Both the position numbers and the translations under genes were made by a program. 64,000 nucleotides of DNA, taken from Okibacterium fritillariae. GTDB taxonomy: Bacteria > Actinomycetota > Actinomycetes > Actinomycetales > Microbacteriaceae. The stretch spans positions 496,001-560,000 of the forward strand of contig NZ_FUZP01000002.1 in NCBI RefSeq assembly GCF_900167575.1, given 5' to 3'. The notes under the pieces were generated by a model, which saw only the letters and a program-made list of their open reading frames with translations, did not search any database and was not told the DNA's origin. Shown one piece after another: positions 36,976-43,986 of this stretch (positions are counted from its first letter, which is position 1; every line of letters starts with the position of its first letter).

Positions 36976-37425
36976 ATGACTGAGCAGAGCGCACCCGCCC
37001 CCACACCCGCCGGAACCCCCGCATCCGGTCGCATCACCGGCATCGGCCGACTCCTCGTGGTCGTCTACGCCATCCTGGCGCTCGGCGCCACCGGCCGCTC
37101 GGTGTTCCAGCTGGCCACCAAGTTCGACGAAGCGCCCGTGGCGTATTCGCTGTCGGCCGTCGCCGCCGTGGTCTACATCGTCGCGACCGTGGCGCTCGTG
37201 CTTTCCCGGCGCGGTGCCGCTCGCCTCGCCTGGATCACCATCGGCTTCGAGCTCGCCGGTGTGCTCGTCGTGGGCCTCTGGAGCGTGCTCGACCCGGCGC
37301 TCTTCGCGCACCCGACCGTGTGGTCGTACTTCGGCGTGGGCTACCTGTTCATCCCGCTCGTGTTGCCCGTGCTCGGCCTGATGTGGCTCGCCGGTCAGCG
37401 CAAGCGCGAGCGGACGGCCGCCTGA
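36976..37425 (+). CDS. Four-helix membrane protein (unknown)
   Basis: 149 residues; hydrophobic segments at about 20-40, 56-77, 84-103 and 113-135, and a Pro/Ala-rich N-terminus. No family recognised. A TAGAAT hexamer (36961-36966) lies 9 bases before ATG 36976, so a separate promoter with a very short leader is likely. Its stop codon overlaps the ribF start (TGATG), which couples the two genes. Confidence 0.7.
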   Translation: MTEQSAPAPTPAGTPASGRITGIGRLLVVVYAILALGATGRSVFQLATKFDEAPVAYSLSAVAAVVYIVATVALVLSRRGAARLAWITIGFELAGVLVVGLWSVLDPALFAHPTVWSYFGVGYLFIPLVLPVLGLMWLAGQRKRERTAA

Positions 37426-38360
37426 TGCTCTACACCGATCTCAGCGAGATCCCCGCGGGCTACGGCCCGTCGGCGGTCACGATCGGCAAGTTCGACGGTG
37501 TGCACGCCGGGCACCGCGCCGTGATCGGCGAACTCCTGGAAGAGGCATCCGCACGCCACGCGCGCAGCGTCGTCGTCACCTTCGACCGGCATCCGCTCGC
37601 GCTGCTGAAACCCGAGAAATGCCCGTCGTCCCTCGTCGGCAACCGACAGAAGACCGACCTCATCGCGCAGACGGGCGTCGACGACACCGTGCTGCTGCGC
37701 TTCGACGAGGCGTTCAGCCAGAAAAGCCCCGACGCCTTCGTGCGCGACATCCTGGTCGAGGCCCTGCACGCCGTCGTCGTGCTCGTCGGCGCCGACTTTC
37801 GCTTCGGTCACAAGGGCGCCGGCACGGTCGACACCCTCACCGAGTTCGGCCGGCAGCACGGCTTCGAGGTGCGCGTCGTCGAAGACGTCGCCCCGAAAGA
37901 CGGCCGGCGCGTGTCGTCCACGTGGATCCGCGAACTGCTCGCCCAGGGCGAGGTGCGCCAGGCCGCCGAGTTGCTGGGCCACCTGCCCACCGTCAGCGGC
38001 GTCGTCGTACACGGCGCGAAACGCGGACGCGAGCTCGGCTTTCCCACCGCCAACCTCTCACCCGACTCGGATGGTCTCATCCCGAGCGACGGCGTCTACG
38101 CGGGCTGGTTGGTGCGCGGCGACGTCTCCTACCCGGCCGCCATCTCCGTGGGCAACAACCCCACCTTCGACGGCGTGCCGCAGAAACAGGTCGAGGCCTA
38201 CGTGCTCGACGAGACGCTCGACCTCTACGACGACGTCGTCGACGTGAAGTTCGTCGAGCGGTTGCGTGGCCAGGTGGCCTATCGCGGCATCGAACCGCTC
38301 ATCGAGCAGATGCACAACGATGTCGCCAAGGTGCGAGACATCCTCACTCAGACTGCCTGA
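37425..38360 (+). CDS. ribF: Bifunctional riboflavin kinase / FAD synthetase
   Basis: Phosphorylates riboflavin to FMN and adenylylates FMN to FAD. From ATG 37425 it has 311 residues: the nucleotidyltransferase motif GKFDGVHAGH at 21-30, TFDRHPLALL, and a C-terminal kinase domain (about 185-311) with RGRELGFPTANL. The frame upstream to GTG 37320 lies inside the previous gene and is rejected. Translational overlap with the upstream membrane protein suggests one operon with it. Confidence 0.96.
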   Translation: MLYTDLSEIPAGYGPSAVTIGKFDGVHAGHRAVIGELLEEASARHARSVVVTFDRHPLALLKPEKCPSSLVGNRQKTDLIAQTGVDDTVLLRFDEAFSQKSPDAFVRDILVEALHAVVVLVGADFRFGHKGAGTVDTLTEFGRQHGFEVRVVEDVAPKDGRRVSSTWIRELLAQGEVRQAAELLGHLPTVSGVVVHGAKRGRELGFPTANLSPDSDGLIPSDGVYAGWLVRGDVSYPAAISVGNNPTFDGVPQKQVEAYVLDETLDLYDDVVDVKFVERLRGQVAYRGIEPLIEQMHNDVAKVRDILTQTA

Positions 38361-38363
38361 CGA

Positions 38364-38400
38364 GCTCCGGCCTGGCGCCTTGACCGCGCCGGCACGGAGC
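38364..38400. terminator. Hairpin between convergent ribF and MDMPI-family gene
   Basis: GCTCCG/CGGAGC outer stem (6 bp) with inner GGCGC/GCGCC (5 bp) separated by an imperfect 4x4 internal loop. It fills most of the 68-base gap between the two stops. Confidence 0.4.
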
Positions 38401-38428
38401 CGCGACGGGGATGGCGCATTGCGGCAAG

Positions 38429-39127
38429 CTACGCCAGCTCGGGCCCGCGGAACGGCGCATTACCCGGCGCCTCGATATGCGTGCGCGCCAGCTTCGCCGG
38501 GTTGGGCCCCTGCGCCTTGCGGCCCGCGAGATAGAGAATGATGCTCGCGGCGTCGGCCACGATGGGCGAGCCGTTGCCGATGCTCCAGCCCGCGTCGGCC
38601 GCCACGAGGCGACGGTTGCGCAGCAGGAGCCGGGCGTCGCGGCCGGCCGTGGCCTGAGCCATCCGAGCCACCTGATGGGTCGACTCGGGCGCGAAACCGA
38701 GCGGCACCGAGAGTGGCTGCAGGGCGTCGTAGCCGTGCACGATCACTTCCATGAGCTCGCCCGGGTTGGTGCGGCCGACCCCCTTCGACTTCTGAGCCGC
38801 GATGCGCCGGAGCTCGGCGACGAGCATGGGGATGCTGCGCGCCTGCCCCTCGCGCCGCGCGATGTCGTCCATCGAGGCCATGGGGTTGAGGTGCCGCTTC
38901 TGCGCCGTCGTGACGAGGATGTCGCCCACGAAACGGTGGGTCGGGCTGCCGACGCGCCACACGAGGTGGCCCACGACGTCGCGTGTCGACCATCCGTCGC
39001 ACAGGCTCTGGAAGCCCCACTGCTCGTCGCTGAGCGTGTCGAGCGCGTCGGCGACGACCCCGAGGGCCATGCCGATCGGGCGCCCCCGCGATGCGGTGCG
39101 GCCGGAGTGCAAACGCTGAGCTGCCAT
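38429..39127 (-). CDS. DinB/maleylpyruvate-isomerase-family protein
   Basis: 232-residue member of the DinB/MDMPI superfamily (TIGR03083-like), many of which are mycothiol-dependent in actinobacteria. The SLCDGWSTRDVVGHL segment near residues 40-55 is the family signature and carries one metal-binding histidine. The actual substrate is unknown. ATG 39127 is supported by TAAAGT 6 bases upstream. It lies alone, convergent with ribF. Confidence 0.8.
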   Translation of the reverse strand: MAAQRLHSGRTASRGRPIGMALGVVADALDTLSDEQWGFQSLCDGWSTRDVVGHLVWRVGSPTHRFVGDILVTTAQKRHLNPMASMDDIARREGQARSIPMLVAELRRIAAQKSKGVGRTNPGELMEVIVHGYDALQPLSVPLGFAPESTHQVARMAQATAGRDARLLLRNRRLVAADAGWSIGNGSPIVADAASIILYLAGRKAQGPNPAKLARTHIEAPGNAPFRGPELA

Positions 39128-39133
39128 GGAGCA

Positions 39134-39139
39134 ACTTTA
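39134..39139 (-). promoter_or_regulatory. -10 box of a leaderless promoter (MDMPI-family gene)
   Basis: TAAAGT on the minus strand ends 6 bases before ATG 39127. Confidence 0.6.
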
Positions 39140-39216
39140 GTCCGAGGTGCGCTCGGGGGACAGGGTGCGAGTGCGGCGGGGCGCGCCAACGGCCGCGGGC
39201 CAACCCCGCCAAAACC

Positions 39217-39230
39217 TGCTCACATGAGCA
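39217..39230. promoter_or_regulatory. Operator-like inverted repeat 1 upstream of sorC-type gene
   Basis: TGCTCA-CA-TGAGCA, a perfect 6-bp inverted repeat. A similar site (10 of 14 identical) starts 28 bases further on; both lie before the regulator, as expected for autoregulation of the deoC operon. Confidence 0.55.
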
Positions 39231-39244
39231 AAACACCCCGCATG

Positions 39245-39258
39245 TGTTGAAACGAGCA
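39245..39258. promoter_or_regulatory. Operator-like repeat 2 upstream of sorC-type gene
   Basis: TGTTGA-AA-CGAGCA, a degenerate form of the site at 39217-39230, 28 bases apart, that is on nearly the same face of the helix (about 2.7 turns). Confidence 0.45.
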
Positions 39259-39322
39259 GGGGCCGGCCCTAGCCTGGAGGGAGCCCCCTCGGGCGCCCAC
39301 CACGATCGTGAAGGAGTGCAGC

Positions 39323-40267
39323 ATGTCCGACAGCGACGAACTCCTCTCCATCCGCGCGGCCGAGCTCTACTACGACGAAGACAAGACGCAAGACGAGGTC
39401 GGCCAGATTCTCGGCCTCACGCGCTGGAAGGTCGGGCGGCTGCTCGCCCAGGCCAAGGAAAAGGGCTACATCCGCATCGAGATCGTGCACCCGCGCGCCC
39501 GCAAGCTCGGCCTCGAGCGCGAACTGCGCGATGCCTTCGGCCTGGCCGACGCCATCGTGGTGCCCGTCTCGGGTGCCAAGAACGACGCCGAGATCCGCGA
39601 CCGGGTCGCCCAGGGTGCCGCCGACTACCTCACCGCTCTGCGCCCCGTTCCGCGCACGCTCGGCATCAGCTGGGGCCGCACGCTCGACGATGTCGCCGCC
39701 AAACTCACCGACGGCTGGGCTACGCGTGTCAGCGTGGTGCAGATCAACGGCGGCGTCACCCTCAACCAGCGCGCGGGCACGGCCGCGGCAACGGCCGTCT
39801 CGATCGCCAAGAAGGCCTCGGGCGACGCCACTCTGCTGCCGAGCCCCGCCATCCTCGAACGCCTCGAGACGAAGAAGAGCATCGAGGGCGACCGCATGGT
39901 CGCACAGGTGCTGGGCATGGCCGCCGAGGCATCCGCTTATCTCTATTCGGCCGGTGTGGCCGGGCCCGACAGTGCCCACGTGCACAGCGGCTACCTGACC
40001 ACCGAGAACGTGCGCGAACTCGTGCGCCGCGGCGCCGTGGGGGATGTCGTGGGCCGCTACATCGACGCCAACGGCATGATCGTCGACCCCTCGCTCGACG
40101 AGCGCACGCTCGGCCTGAGCCTCGATCAACTGCGCGCCGCCCCCACGAGCATCGCCGTCATCGCCGGGCTGGCCAAACAAGCCGTCGCCCGCGCCATGGT
40201 GTCGTCGGGCCTCTGCACGGTGCTCGTCACCGACGAAGAGACCGCCCGCGCGGTGCTCAACCCCTAA
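39323..40267 (+). CDS. SorC/DeoR-family sugar-binding transcriptional regulator
   Basis: Transcription regulator with an N-terminal helix-turn-helix (residues about 8-55, YYDEDKTQDEVGQILGLTRWKVGRLL) and a C-terminal sugar-phosphate-binding domain of the SorC family (GISWGRTLDDVA; VVQINGG; GAVGDVVGRYID). 314 residues from ATG 39323, with AAGGAG 6 bases upstream. Placed directly before deoC and two aldehyde dehydrogenases, it probably represses them and responds to deoxyribose 5-phosphate or a related phosphate sugar, as DeoR-type regulators in Bacillus do. An 8-bp repeat array begins at its last codons. Confidence 0.92.
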   Translation: MSDSDELLSIRAAELYYDEDKTQDEVGQILGLTRWKVGRLLAQAKEKGYIRIEIVHPRARKLGLERELRDAFGLADAIVVPVSGAKNDAEIRDRVAQGAADYLTALRPVPRTLGISWGRTLDDVAAKLTDGWATRVSVVQINGGVTLNQRAGTAAATAVSIAKKASGDATLLPSPAILERLETKKSIEGDRMVAQVLGMAAEASAYLYSAGVAGPDSAHVHSGYLTTENVRELVRRGAVGDVVGRYIDANGMIVDPSLDERTLGLSLDQLRAAPTSIAVIAGLAKQAVARAMVSSGLCTVLVTDEETARAVLNP

Positions 40268-40298
40268 ACCTCTGAACCTCTGAACCTCTGAACCCCAG
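40259..40298. repeat. 8-bp tandem repeat array across the stop of the SorC-type gene
   Basis: Five consecutive 8-mers, AACCCCTA, AACCTCTG x3 and AACCCCAG. The first holds the last codons (Asn-Pro) and part of the TAA stop. It lies between the regulator and deoC. Confidence 0.85.
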
Positions 40299-40322
40299 CA
40301 CCACAGAACGAGAAGAGACCTC

Positions 40323-41330
40323 ATGCACGACGCCGGAAAAGAACTGGCACGGCCGACGGCCCTCGAGATGCTCGACGGCCCCATCACCGACGCGAGCCTG
40401 CGCCGTTACCTCGACGGCATCCCGGGTGTCGACGCCGTGGGCCTCGAGCAGCGCGCCGCCGATCTCGGCAGCCGCAGCATCAAGACCACCTCGAAGGCCT
40501 GGGCGCTCGACACCATCATCCGCCTGATCGACCTGACCACGCTCGAGGGTGCCGACACCCCCGGCAAGGTGCGCTCGCTCTCGGCCAAGGCCGTGACGCC
40601 GGATGCTTCAGACCGCAGCACCCCGCAGGTGGCGGCCGTGTGCGTCTACGGCGACATGGTGCCCTACGCCGTCGAGGCGCTCGGCGCCCACCACTCCGTG
40701 GGAGGCGAGGGCGGCATCAACGTGGCCGCCGTAGCGACCGCGTTCCCGTCGGGCCGCGCCTCGCTCGCCGTCAAGCTGGCCGACACGGCCGACGCCGTCG
40801 ACGCGGGGGCCGACGAGATCGACATGGTCATCGACCGCGGCGCGTTCCTCTCGGGCCGCTACGGCCAGGTCTACGACGAGATCGTCGCCGTGAAAGAGGC
40901 GTGCCGCCGCAGCGACGGCAGCTACGCGCACCTCAAGGTCATCCTCGAGACCGGCGAACTGAACACCTACGACAACGTGCGCCGCGCCTCGTGGCTCTCG
41001 ATCCTGGCGGGCGGCGACTTCATCAAGACGTCGACCGGCAAGGTCTCGCCCGCCGCCACGCTGCCCGTCACGCTGCTCATGCTGCAGGTCGTGCGCGATT
41101 GGCACCTGCTGACGGGCGAGAAGGTGGGTGTGAAGCCCGCCGGCGGCATCCGCTCGTCGAAGGATGCCATCAAATATCTCGTGACCGTTGCCGAGACCGT
41201 GGGCGAGGAATGGCTGCAGCCGCACCTGTTCCGGTTCGGCGCCTCCAGCCTGTTGAACGACGTGCTGCTGCAGCGCCAGAAGCTCACGACGGGCCAGTAC
41301 TCGGGCGCCGACTACGTGACCATCGACTGA
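40323..41330 (+). CDS. deoC: Deoxyribose-phosphate aldolase (long form)
   Basis: Class I aldolase that splits 2-deoxyribose 5-phosphate to glyceraldehyde 3-phosphate and acetaldehyde. The 335-residue protein is of the long (eukaryotic-like) type, about 80-100 residues longer than E. coli DeoC. Schiff-base lysine Lys235 in FIKTSTGK, Asp168 in DEIDMVID, and GVKPAGGIR near 285. ATG 40323 follows a weak AGAAGAG. It is followed by two aldehyde dehydrogenases, which would oxidise the acetaldehyde produced. Confidence 0.96.
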   Translation: MHDAGKELARPTALEMLDGPITDASLRRYLDGIPGVDAVGLEQRAADLGSRSIKTTSKAWALDTIIRLIDLTTLEGADTPGKVRSLSAKAVTPDASDRSTPQVAAVCVYGDMVPYAVEALGAHHSVGGEGGINVAAVATAFPSGRASLAVKLADTADAVDAGADEIDMVIDRGAFLSGRYGQVYDEIVAVKEACRRSDGSYAHLKVILETGELNTYDNVRRASWLSILAGGDFIKTSTGKVSPAATLPVTLLMLQVVRDWHLLTGEKVGVKPAGGIRSSKDAIKYLVTVAETVGEEWLQPHLFRFGASSLLNDVLLQRQKLTTGQYSGADYVTID

Positions 41331-41389
41331 CCCGCAGCCGGCCCACCCCACCCACTTTCGCTCTGCCAGTATCCATAGAAAGGCACGAC

Positions 41390-43009
41390 ATGAGTTTTCT
41401 CGATTACGCTCCGGCGCCCGAGTCCACCTCCGTCCTGAACCTGAAGAAGCAGTACGGCCTCTTCATCAACGGCGAATTCGTCGACGGTCGCGGGGATGGT
41501 TTCGCCACCATCTCGCCCGCCACCGAGAAGCACATCGCCCAGATCGCCACGGCCACCGACGCCGACGTCGACGACGCCGTGCGCGCCGCCCGCCGTGCCT
41601 ACGACACCGTGTGGTCCACCATGTCGGGAAGTGACCGCGGCAAGTACCTCTTCCGCATCGCGCGCCTCGTGCAGGAGCGCGCCCGCGAGCTCGCCGTGGC
41701 CGAGAGCCTCGACAACGGCAAGCCCATCAAGGAGAGCCGCGACGTGGACGTGCCCCTCGTGGCCGCCTGGTTCTTCTACTACGCCGGCTGGGCCGACAAG
41801 CTCGACCACGCCGGCCTCGGCGCCAACCCGCGTTCGCTGGGCGTTGCCGGTCAGGTCATCCCGTGGAACTTCCCGCTGCTCATGCTGGCGTGGAAGATCG
41901 CGCCCGCCCTCGCCGCCGGAAACACCGTCGTGCTGAAGCCCGCCGAGACGACGCCGCTCACGGCGCTCATCTTCGCCGAGATCCTGCAGCAGGCCGAATT
42001 GCCCGCGGGCGTCGTCAACATCGTGACCGGCGCGGGAGCGACGGGCCGCGCGCTCGTGGCCCACCCGGGTATCGACAAGGTGGCGTTCACCGGGTCGACC
42101 GCCGTGGGCCGCGAGATCGCCCGCACCATCGCGGGAACCTCGAAGCGCGTCACGCTCGAACTGGGCGGCAAGGCCGCCAACATCGTCTTCGACGACGCGC
42201 CCATCGACGAGGCCGTCGAGGGCATCGTCAACGGCATCTTCTTCAACCAGGGCCACGTGTGCTGCGCCGGCTCGCGCCTGCTCGTGCAGGAATCCATCCA
42301 CGACGAGGTCATCGAGCGTCTGAAGCGCCGCATGTCCACGCTGCGCGTCGGCGACCCGCTCGACAAGAACACCGACGTCGGCGCCATCAACTCGCGCGAA
42401 CAGCTCGACCGCATCCGCGCGCTGAGCGACCAGGGCGAGGCAGAAGGCGCCGAGCGCTGGAGCCCCGACTGCGAGCTGCCCACCGACGGCTTCTGGTTCA
42501 AGCCCACCATCTTCACGGGCGTCTCGACGAGCGACACGATCGCGCGCGAAGAGATCTTCGGACCGGTGCTCTCGGTCCTCACGTTCCGCACCCCGGCCGA
42601 GGCCATCGCGAAGGCCAACAACACGCCCTACGGCCTGTCTGCGGGCATCTGGAGCGACAAGGGCAGCCGCATCCTGGCCGTGGCCGACAAGCTGCGCGCC
42701 GGCGTGATCTGGGCCAACACGTTCAACAAGTTCGACCCGTCGTCGCCGTTCGGCGGCTACAAGGAGTCGGGCTACGGGCGTGAGGGCGGCAAGCACGGGC
42801 TCGGCGCCTACCTCGCCACCGCGGCATCCGGCACGTCGCTGCCGTCGAGCATCGCCCCGTCGGTGCCGGCCGAGCTGAGCGCGCCCGCCGAGCTGAGCGC
42901 GCCCGCCGAGCCGGCCACGCCCGCCGAGCCGACCGCCGCCGAGCCGACCGCCGCCGAGCCGGCATCCACGACCGAGACCACCACCGCCCCGAACGGAGCA
43001 GCAGAATGA
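41390..43009 (+). CDS. Aldehyde dehydrogenase with long Pro/Ala/Glu tail
   Basis: NAD(P)-dependent aldehyde dehydrogenase, here likely oxidising acetaldehyde from DeoC to acetate. 539 residues from ATG 41390: catalytic Cys291 in GHVCCAGSR, the general-base region ELGGKAA, and NFPLLMLAWK for nucleotide binding. The last ~60 residues are a low-complexity tail with repeats AELSAP (x2) and EPTAA (x2), not part of the usual ~480-500-residue fold. The start is fixed by AGAAAGG and the family N-terminus; upstream frame belongs to a shadow of deoC. It overlaps the next gene by 4 bases. Confidence 0.93.
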   Translation: MSFLDYAPAPESTSVLNLKKQYGLFINGEFVDGRGDGFATISPATEKHIAQIATATDADVDDAVRAARRAYDTVWSTMSGSDRGKYLFRIARLVQERARELAVAESLDNGKPIKESRDVDVPLVAAWFFYYAGWADKLDHAGLGANPRSLGVAGQVIPWNFPLLMLAWKIAPALAAGNTVVLKPAETTPLTALIFAEILQQAELPAGVVNIVTGAGATGRALVAHPGIDKVAFTGSTAVGREIARTIAGTSKRVTLELGGKAANIVFDDAPIDEAVEGIVNGIFFNQGHVCCAGSRLLVQESIHDEVIERLKRRMSTLRVGDPLDKNTDVGAINSREQLDRIRALSDQGEAEGAERWSPDCELPTDGFWFKPTIFTGVSTSDTIAREEIFGPVLSVLTFRTPAEAIAKANNTPYGLSAGIWSDKGSRILAVADKLRAGVIWANTFNKFDPSSPFGGYKESGYGREGGKHGLGAYLATAASGTSLPSSIAPSVPAELSAPAELSAPAEPATPAEPTAAEPTAAEPASTTETTTAPNGAAE

Positions 43010-43866
43010 GCCGCCTGACCGTGCCCAAGACGTACAAGCTCTACATCGGCGGAAAGTTCCCGCGCAGCGAATCCGGCCGCACCTACGAGGTGCGCGCGGC
43101 CGACGGCGGGTTCCTCGCCAACGCCGCCAAGGCCTCGCGCAAGGATGCCCGCGATGCCGTGGTCGCCGCGCGCGCCGCGCTTTCCGGATGGTCGGGTGCA
43201 ACGGCCTACAACCGCGGACAGGTGCTCTACCGCATCGCCGAGCTGCTCGAGGGCCGTCGCGCGCAGTTCATCGACGAGATCGTGCACGTCGAAGGCGTCT
43301 CGCCGGCCGAGGCGGCCGCGCAGGTCGACGCCGCCATCGACCGTTGGGTCTGGTACGCCGGCTGGGCGGACAAGTATCAGCAGGTCACGGGCAACGCCAA
43401 CCCGGTCTCGGGCCCGTACTTCAACCTGAGCGTGGCCGAGCCCACGGGCGTCGTTGCGGTCATCGCGCCGCAGCAGAACAGCCTCATCGGCCTGGTCGGC
43501 GTCGTCGCCCCGGCGCTCGTCGCCGGCAACACGGTCGTCGTCGTGGCCTCCGAGGCCGCGCCCCTGTCGGCCATCAGCCTGGCCGAGGTGCTCGCCACGA
43601 GCGACGTGCCCGGGGGAGTCGTCAACATCCTCACGGGTTCGCCCGCCGAGATGGCGCCGTGGCTCGCCGGTCACGCCGACGTCAACGCCATCGACCTCAC
43701 GGGTGCGACCGAGCTCGACTGGGTGGACCTCGAGATCGCGGCCGCCGAGACGCTCAAGCGCGTGCTGCGGCCCGCCGGCGGTGTGGATGCCGCAGCCCCT
43801 GCCCTCGAGCGCATCACGTGGCTCACCGAGACGAAGACCGTCTGGCACACCAAGGCGCTCATCTAG
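43006..43866 (+). CDS. Half-length aldehyde dehydrogenase (no catalytic cysteine)
   Basis: 286-residue protein covering roughly the N-terminal, nucleotide-binding half of the aldehyde dehydrogenase fold (KLYIGGKFPRSESGR; QNSLIGLVGVVAPALVAGNT), then diverging; the half with the active-site Cys and Glu is absent. No frameshift remains of the missing part are seen downstream, since the reading frame ends in an intergenic hairpin region. Because it overlaps the full-length enzyme by ATGA and is intact, a structural or regulatory partner role in a heteromer is more plausible than an enzyme. Related pairs exist in actinobacteria. Confidence 0.85.
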   Translation: MSRLTVPKTYKLYIGGKFPRSESGRTYEVRAADGGFLANAAKASRKDARDAVVAARAALSGWSGATAYNRGQVLYRIAELLEGRRAQFIDEIVHVEGVSPAEAAAQVDAAIDRWVWYAGWADKYQQVTGNANPVSGPYFNLSVAEPTGVVAVIAPQQNSLIGLVGVVAPALVAGNTVVVVASEAAPLSAISLAEVLATSDVPGGVVNILTGSPAEMAPWLAGHADVNAIDLTGATELDWVDLEIAAAETLKRVLRPAGGVDAAAPALERITWLTETKTVWHTKALI

Positions 43867-43898
43867 CGCACCCTGCCGAAGCGCTCTGCGCATCCCCT

Positions 43899-43942
43899 CG
43901 ACGGCCCCGCCCCGTGCTCGCATGCACAGGTCGGGGCCGTCG
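43899..43942 (+). terminator. Hairpin after the deoC operon
   Basis: CGACGGCCCCG pairs with CGGGGCCGTCG (11 bp); loop 22 bases that itself holds GTGC/GCAC. It lies 32 bases after the stop of the short aldehyde dehydrogenase. Confidence 0.6.
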
Positions 43943-43974
43943 TCAACGCATCGGACGGTGTCGGTGGTCACGCG

Positions 43975-43980
43975 TAGTGT
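43975..43980 (+). promoter_or_regulatory. -10 box of a leaderless promoter (SDR-DUF2867 gene)
   Basis: TAGTGT ends 6 bases before ATG 43987. Confidence 0.6.
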
Positions 43981-43986
43981 CGGAAC

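Noticed and set aside
43006-43866. Short aldehyde dehydrogenase as a simple pseudogene
   Set aside because: The frame is intact, the gene starts by translational coupling, and no remnant of the second half follows; treated as a real short gene.
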